Source: Bradyrhizobium sp. ARR65 (GTDB taxonomy: Bacteria; Pseudomonadota; Alphaproteobacteria; Rhizobiales; Xanthobacteraceae). Taken from it: a stretch of DNA of 64,000 nt. The position numbers were made by a program, and so were the translations under genes. The notes beneath the pieces are model-generated. The model saw nothing but the letters and a program-made list of their open reading frames with translations, searched no databases and was not told the origin of the DNA. The DNA lies in contig NZ_AWZU01000005.1 in the NCBI RefSeq assembly GCF_000472385.1, positions 88,340-152,339 of the forward strand, read 5' to 3'. This document shows positions 61,904 through 64,000 of this stretch, one piece after another (the stretch's first letter is position 1; the number at the start of each line of letters is the position of its first letter).

Positions 61904-63178
61904 ATGAACAATGAGTGGGTAGGGAGCCTTCAACAGTTTGTTGACGGTATCTCGTCAAGCGTTGCGGTCATCGCCCCCTCGACTGATCGGGGATTTCCGA
62001 TCACGGCGTGGAATGCAAATTTCATCGAAATGGTCGGGCGGCCGCGACTCGGCCGGGTCGGGCCGCCATACGTCGAGAGCTTGTTTCCGACCTACGCCCG
62101 GCGCGAACTGGTCTCGAAAATCGAACAGTGCTTCGCCACGCTGGAGCCCATGGAGCTGGAGCAGGCGTACGACTTCTCGGACAAGACGCACTGGTGGCGG
62201 CTGTCCTTGAAGCCATTCAGGGTCGATGCCATCGCGCAAGGCCAATATCAGGTGCTCCTGAGCGGGATCGACATCACCGCGAAGATGCGCCTCCTGAAGG
62301 ACCTTGAAGTCAGCACCTCCCGTTTCCGCCTCGTCGTCGATGCCGCATATGATGCGATCATATCGATCGATCACGAGCAGCGCATCGTGCTGTTCAATTG
62401 CTCGGCTGAAATCCTGTTCGGATACAGCCGGGAGGAAATACTGGGAAAGTCGATCGAGATCCTGATCCCGGAAGCGAACCGCGCACATCACAGGACGCAC
62501 GTCAATCGCTTCGCCACCTCGCCAATTCAATCGCGGCAGATGGAGGAGCGAAATCGGGTGTATGGGCGGCGGCGCGACGGAAGCACCGTGCCGCTGCAGA
62601 TCGCAATATCGAAGATCAACAACGGCGGACTGGTCGAGTTCACTGCGATCGTGCGGGACATATCCGAGCAGGTGCGCCTGACGGAGCTGCTCGAGGAGCA
62701 GGCGACCACCGACGAACTGACCGGACTTCCGAACCGTCGCCAGCTCGGCGCCTTCGTCGAGGAGCTGGATTGCTTGAGGCGATCCTATGCCGCGCTGCTC
62801 GTGGACATCGATCATTTCAAGTCGATCAACGATCGCTTCGGTCATGATGTCGGGGACGAGGTGTTGAGGAGTCTGGCGAGCGTGCTCCGCTCGGCCGTTT
62901 CGCCGGATCAGCTCCTTGCAAGAATAGGCGGCGAAGAGTTCGTGTTCGTGCTCGAAGGCGCGTCCTCCGACGAGGCGCGAAGCTTTGCCGAGGAGGTGAG
63001 GGCGATGGTCCAGGCGCTACCCGTCCCGGCAATCGGCAACAAGCCGCTGACGGTGAGCATCGGCGTGGCGACCACGGGCTCGGAGGGGACGGATTTGTCC
63101 GCCGTCCTGAAGAGAGCGGACGATGCGCTCTATCGCGCCAAGGGGAACGGTCGAAATCGCGTCGAGATGGCGGCGTGA
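61904..63178 (+). CDS. PAS-PAS-GGDEF diguanylate cyclase
   Basis: A 424-residue cytosolic protein: a first PAS-like domain (about 10-125, with PITAWNANFIEMVGRPRLG), a second PAS domain (about 135-255, AYDAIISIDHEQRIVLFNCS and FGYSREEILGKSIEILIPE), then a GGDEF domain with the active loop ARIGGEEFVFVLEG and VDIDHFKSINDRFGHDVGD. The inhibitory RxxD site is absent (SPDQ at that place). It should synthesise cyclic di-GMP in response to a PAS-sensed signal. ATG 61904 has no strong ribosome-binding site. Confidence 0.9.
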   Translation: MNNEWVGSLQQFVDGISSSVAVIAPSTDRGFPITAWNANFIEMVGRPRLGRVGPPYVESLFPTYARRELVSKIEQCFATLEPMELEQAYDFSDKTHWWRLSLKPFRVDAIAQGQYQVLLSGIDITAKMRLLKDLEVSTSRFRLVVDAAYDAIISIDHEQRIVLFNCSAEILFGYSREEILGKSIEILIPEANRAHHRTHVNRFATSPIQSRQMEERNRVYGRRRDGSTVPLQIAISKINNGGLVEFTAIVRDISEQVRLTELLEEQATTDELTGLPNRRQLGAFVEELDCLRRSYAALLVDIDHFKSINDRFGHDVGDEVLRSLASVLRSAVSPDQLLARIGGEEFVFVLEGASSDEARSFAEEVRAMVQALPVPAIGNKPLTVSIGVATTGSEGTDLSAVLKRADDALYRAKGNGRNRVEMAA

Positions 63179-63360
63179 GGGCAGGGCGGCGGGGCGTTGG
63201 TTGAGAGGCTCTGGAGTGTGCTCCATCGAAGTTTAGAAGAGCTGAGTGGCTCGTGCCGGTGACGCGACGAGCCGAGCGCTCGGGGTAAGGTTCACGCTAG
63301 ACTCAGGTGCGGCTTTGAGCATCGTGCGGGGCATTGGACCGATTCACCAGCGGGAAAGTC

Positions 63361-63702
63361 CTATAAGCCGCTCGATCGCGCCTTGTTTATGAGATACGAC
63401 ACGAACGCTGCGCAAGCCCCTAGCATGAACAGCGCGTCCGGTTCATCGACTTTCGCTGTCCCATCATCCATCAGTGCATGTCGTATTCCGCCCTGGTCAT
63501 TCGTGTATCCGTAGAGTGAGGAAAAACCATTCCTCATCGCTGGATGAATCGCAATTTTCTGTTCCAACTTCCTGAGAGCCTTGGACAGAATATCCGCATT
63601 GGGCTCGAGAGTAACGCAGATAGCCTCGACGGCATGAATACTCTCCCGCACGCTATCAGGGAGAGCGCATCGAGCTCTGGTCCCGCGTGTCGCTGCGCTC
63701 AC
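63361..63702 (-). pseudogene. C-terminal remnant of an AbiJ-like/HEPN-type protein
   Basis: The minus strand from about 63660 to 63361 reads PDSVRESIHAVEAICVTL, then KLEQKIAIHPAMRNGFSSLY, GYTNDQGGIRHALMDD and ALFMLGACAAFVSYLINKAR. This resembles the C-terminal helical part of AbiJ-like abortive-infection or uncharacterised HEPN-type proteins as I recall it, with the HALMDD-type end. The usual N-terminal two thirds are absent: upstream of PDSV the frame is Arg/Ala-rich intergenic-like sequence. I take it as a truncated remnant rather than an intact gene; family assignment is from memory. Confidence 0.5.
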
Positions 63703-63859
63703 GCGGGCTACTCACCGTATATGCCGGCTGCTCTTTCCTCGAAACTGATTTGCCCGCCGAGCACGCTCCGCAAATCTCCGTCAATCCCTAGCATCAAAAA
63801 TATTTCTGTTTTTCCGAATCCAAATCGCGTGTATGTTCTCGCCCGTTCCGTTTCGGTCA

Positions 63860-64000
63860 GAGGGGCGTGTCGCCATCGTCACGAAACGTGAGACGGAATG
63901 CGATGGACGCGGCAACATCGCGCGCGCTTTTCGATCGCAGGGCGGATTTCGTGAGCGATCGATGCGCGCAAGGCGAGCGATGCGCTGCGTACGGCGAAGC
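63860..64000. repeat. Long intergenic repeat, inverted relative to 5 kb copy
   Basis: GAGGGGCGTGTCGCCATCGTCACGAAACG... (63860-63896) is the reverse complement of 5059-5096 with about four differences over 37 bases. The following CGATGGACGCGGCAACATCG, CGCAGGGCGGATTTCGTGAG and GGCGAAGC blocks match the continuation of a known long repeat of this genus, from memory. It runs past the window end. Confidence 0.7.

Noticed and set aside
1..64000. CRISPR array or complete mobile element
   Set aside because: No regularly spaced direct repeats of CRISPR size and no intact transposase or integrase were seen; only remnants and intergenic palindromes.

Overview
The window is chromosomal DNA of an alphaproteobacterium of the Bradyrhizobium/Rhodopseudomonas type (Nitrobacteraceae). 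The grounds are high GC, the gene content (paired phasins, a CuNIR-type nirK with nirV, nnrS, an alphaproteobacterial dnaG without its zinc ligands, rpoH), a tRNA-His lacking the extra 5' G, an EcfG-type promoter before dps, and several intergenic palindromic repeats that I recognise from that group. Species assignment is inference; no database was searched.

Layout. 1-9.7 kb: the truncated start of an exported ABC solute-binding protein, an AsmA protein, a two-subunit 3-oxoacid CoA-transferase (scoAB), a degenerate repeat block, small hypothetical genes, YdeI-like, GlxA-like and tautomerase genes. 9.9-16.6 kb: a denitrification/microaerobic block (nirV-nirK, a copper-chaperone remnant, hemN, a DUF1858 redox protein, a Crp/Fnr regulator, nnrS) carrying five 14-bp TTG-N8-CAA boxes. 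16.7-28.7 kb: a large PAS histidine kinase with a degraded ATPase domain, two phasin genes, tRNA-His, an orphan ParA, two tiny membrane proteins, a DapA-like aldolase, LysR-trxB, an Lrp-type regulator and DoxX. 28.8-37.7 kb: greA, carB, an abnormal tRNA-shaped element upstream of carB, a methyltransferase, dps, a cupin, carA and yqeY. 37.8-45.9 kb: acyl-CoA synthetase, an ArsR regulator with three tandem SRPBCC genes, an exported LVIVD protein with a small partner, a LysE exporter, an N-formylglutamate amidohydrolase-like gene and a gamma-glutamylcyclotransferase-like gene. 46-57 kb: core information genes (dnaG, rpoD, rpoH, rluD) with small exported, signalling and hypothetical genes, including a 20-residue Lys/Ala-repeat protein. 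57.2-64 kb: tRNA-Glu, a small island-like segment bounded by a 15-bp direct repeat and carrying an integrase remnant, a membrane glycosyltransferase-like gene, a PAS-GGDEF cyclase, and a truncated gene resembling an abortive-infection protein, ending in a repeat that also occurs inverted near 5 kb.

How the genes fit together. The clearest functional unit is the nitrite/NO block: NirK makes NO, HemN supplies haem without oxygen, NnrS and the Fnr-family regulator belong to the NO response, and the shared boxes suggest one FixK/NnrR-type regulon. Phasins and the CoA-transferase fit polyhydroxybutyrate metabolism. carA and carB lie on the same strand but about 2.7 kb apart; carB starts 33 nt after an intrinsic terminator, which points to transcript-level control. 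The most unusual objects are the tRNA-shaped element with a broken anticodon arm upstream of carB, a perfect 26-bp dyad upstream of nirK, and the Lys/Ala microprotein.
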